Source: Eublepharis macularius
Taxonomy: Eukaryota > Chordata > Lepidosauria > Squamata > Eublepharidae
NCBI RefSeq assembly: GCF_028583425.1
Contig: NC_072801.1
Span: forward strand, 60,713,766-60,777,765
Direction of reading: 5' to 3'
Length of the DNA: 64,000 bases
The notes under the pieces were generated by a model. The model saw only the letters and a program-made list of their open reading frames with translations, was not told the origin of the DNA and made no database searches. This document shows positions 63,641 through 64,000 of this stretch, piece after piece; positions within the stretch are counted from its first letter, which is position 1; the number at the start of each line of letters is the position of its first letter. The translations under genes were made by a program, and so were the position numbers.

Positions 63641-63858
63641 TATGTATTATTATATTACTGTTTATTGATAGTATATATTGATCTTTTGCTTGCACTTATA
63701 GCACTTTGCACTTTCTTACAAATTGGATATATACAGTAAATGTGTGGTTGACATATCCTAAGCCAGGAGTTCTGGCATGAACCCTCACCCCAAAGCAATG
63801 ATGTCACTTCCAGGTTCATGCCACAAATGACATTGCACATTAAAGCAATGGTGATTTC

Positions 63859-64000
63859 CAGGGGTCATTTCATGGAAAAAGAGCTGGAGTAACTCATTAG
63901 CATGACTCATTAGCATAACTCATTAGCATATGCCACACTCCTTGCAATCACTGGAAGTGTGTCATTAGCATAACTAATATGCATATGCCACCCCCCCCTG
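63859..64000 (+). mobile_element. hAT MITE family B, cut by the window end
   Basis: Starts CAGGGGTCATTTCATGGAAA, then three AACTCATTAGCATA-like units. It runs to the last base. Confidence 0.85.

Overview
This window is vertebrate nuclear DNA. Genes are split into short GT-AG exons, introns are long, and repeats typical of a squamate reptile fill the space between: CR1/L2-type LINE ends, tRNA-derived and 5S-rRNA-derived SINEs, Penelope-like elements and many palindromic hAT MITEs. My best guess is a lizard, perhaps a gecko. That rests on repeat style and is an inference.

Two genes are present, both on the minus strand, so they read from high to low coordinates. The upstream gene is TNNT1 (slow skeletal troponin T). 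All 13 coding exons can be placed, from the ATG at 58520 to the stop at 25527, giving a 259-residue protein with every splice phase consistent. Downstream of it lies the 5' part of PPP1R12C (MBS85, a myosin phosphatase targeting subunit). Coding exons 1-6 run from 17340 to 2797 and encode the first 323 residues: the PP1-docking motif and the ankyrin repeats. The rest of that gene lies beyond base 1. The same order and strand, TNNT1 then PPP1R12C, is known from human 19q13.4, which supports both calls.

Layout: 1-2796 is PPP1R12C intron 6 with tRNA-type SINEs. 2797-17340 holds PPP1R12C exons 6 to 1, with an 8.6 kb first intron at the position that holds the AAVS1 locus in human. 16.9-17.6 kb is a CpG-island promoter. 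17.6-25.3 kb is the intergenic space and contains only repeats that I can recognise. 25.3-58.5 kb is TNNT1. 58.5-64 kb is upstream of the TNNT1 start codon and probably contains its non-coding first exon and promoter, which I could not place.

No bacterial-style operon, CRISPR array or new multi-gene system is present. The most interesting material is in the mobile DNA: two related snap-back hAT families with clear 8-bp target duplications, a head-to-head Penelope pair, two fold-back insertions, and a microsatellite that forms the polypyrimidine tract of a TNNT1 microexon. Together the genes concern muscle contraction: TNNT1 anchors the troponin complex to tropomyosin in slow fibres, and PPP1R12C directs PP1 to myosin light chain. 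I see no sequence evidence that they are co-regulated.
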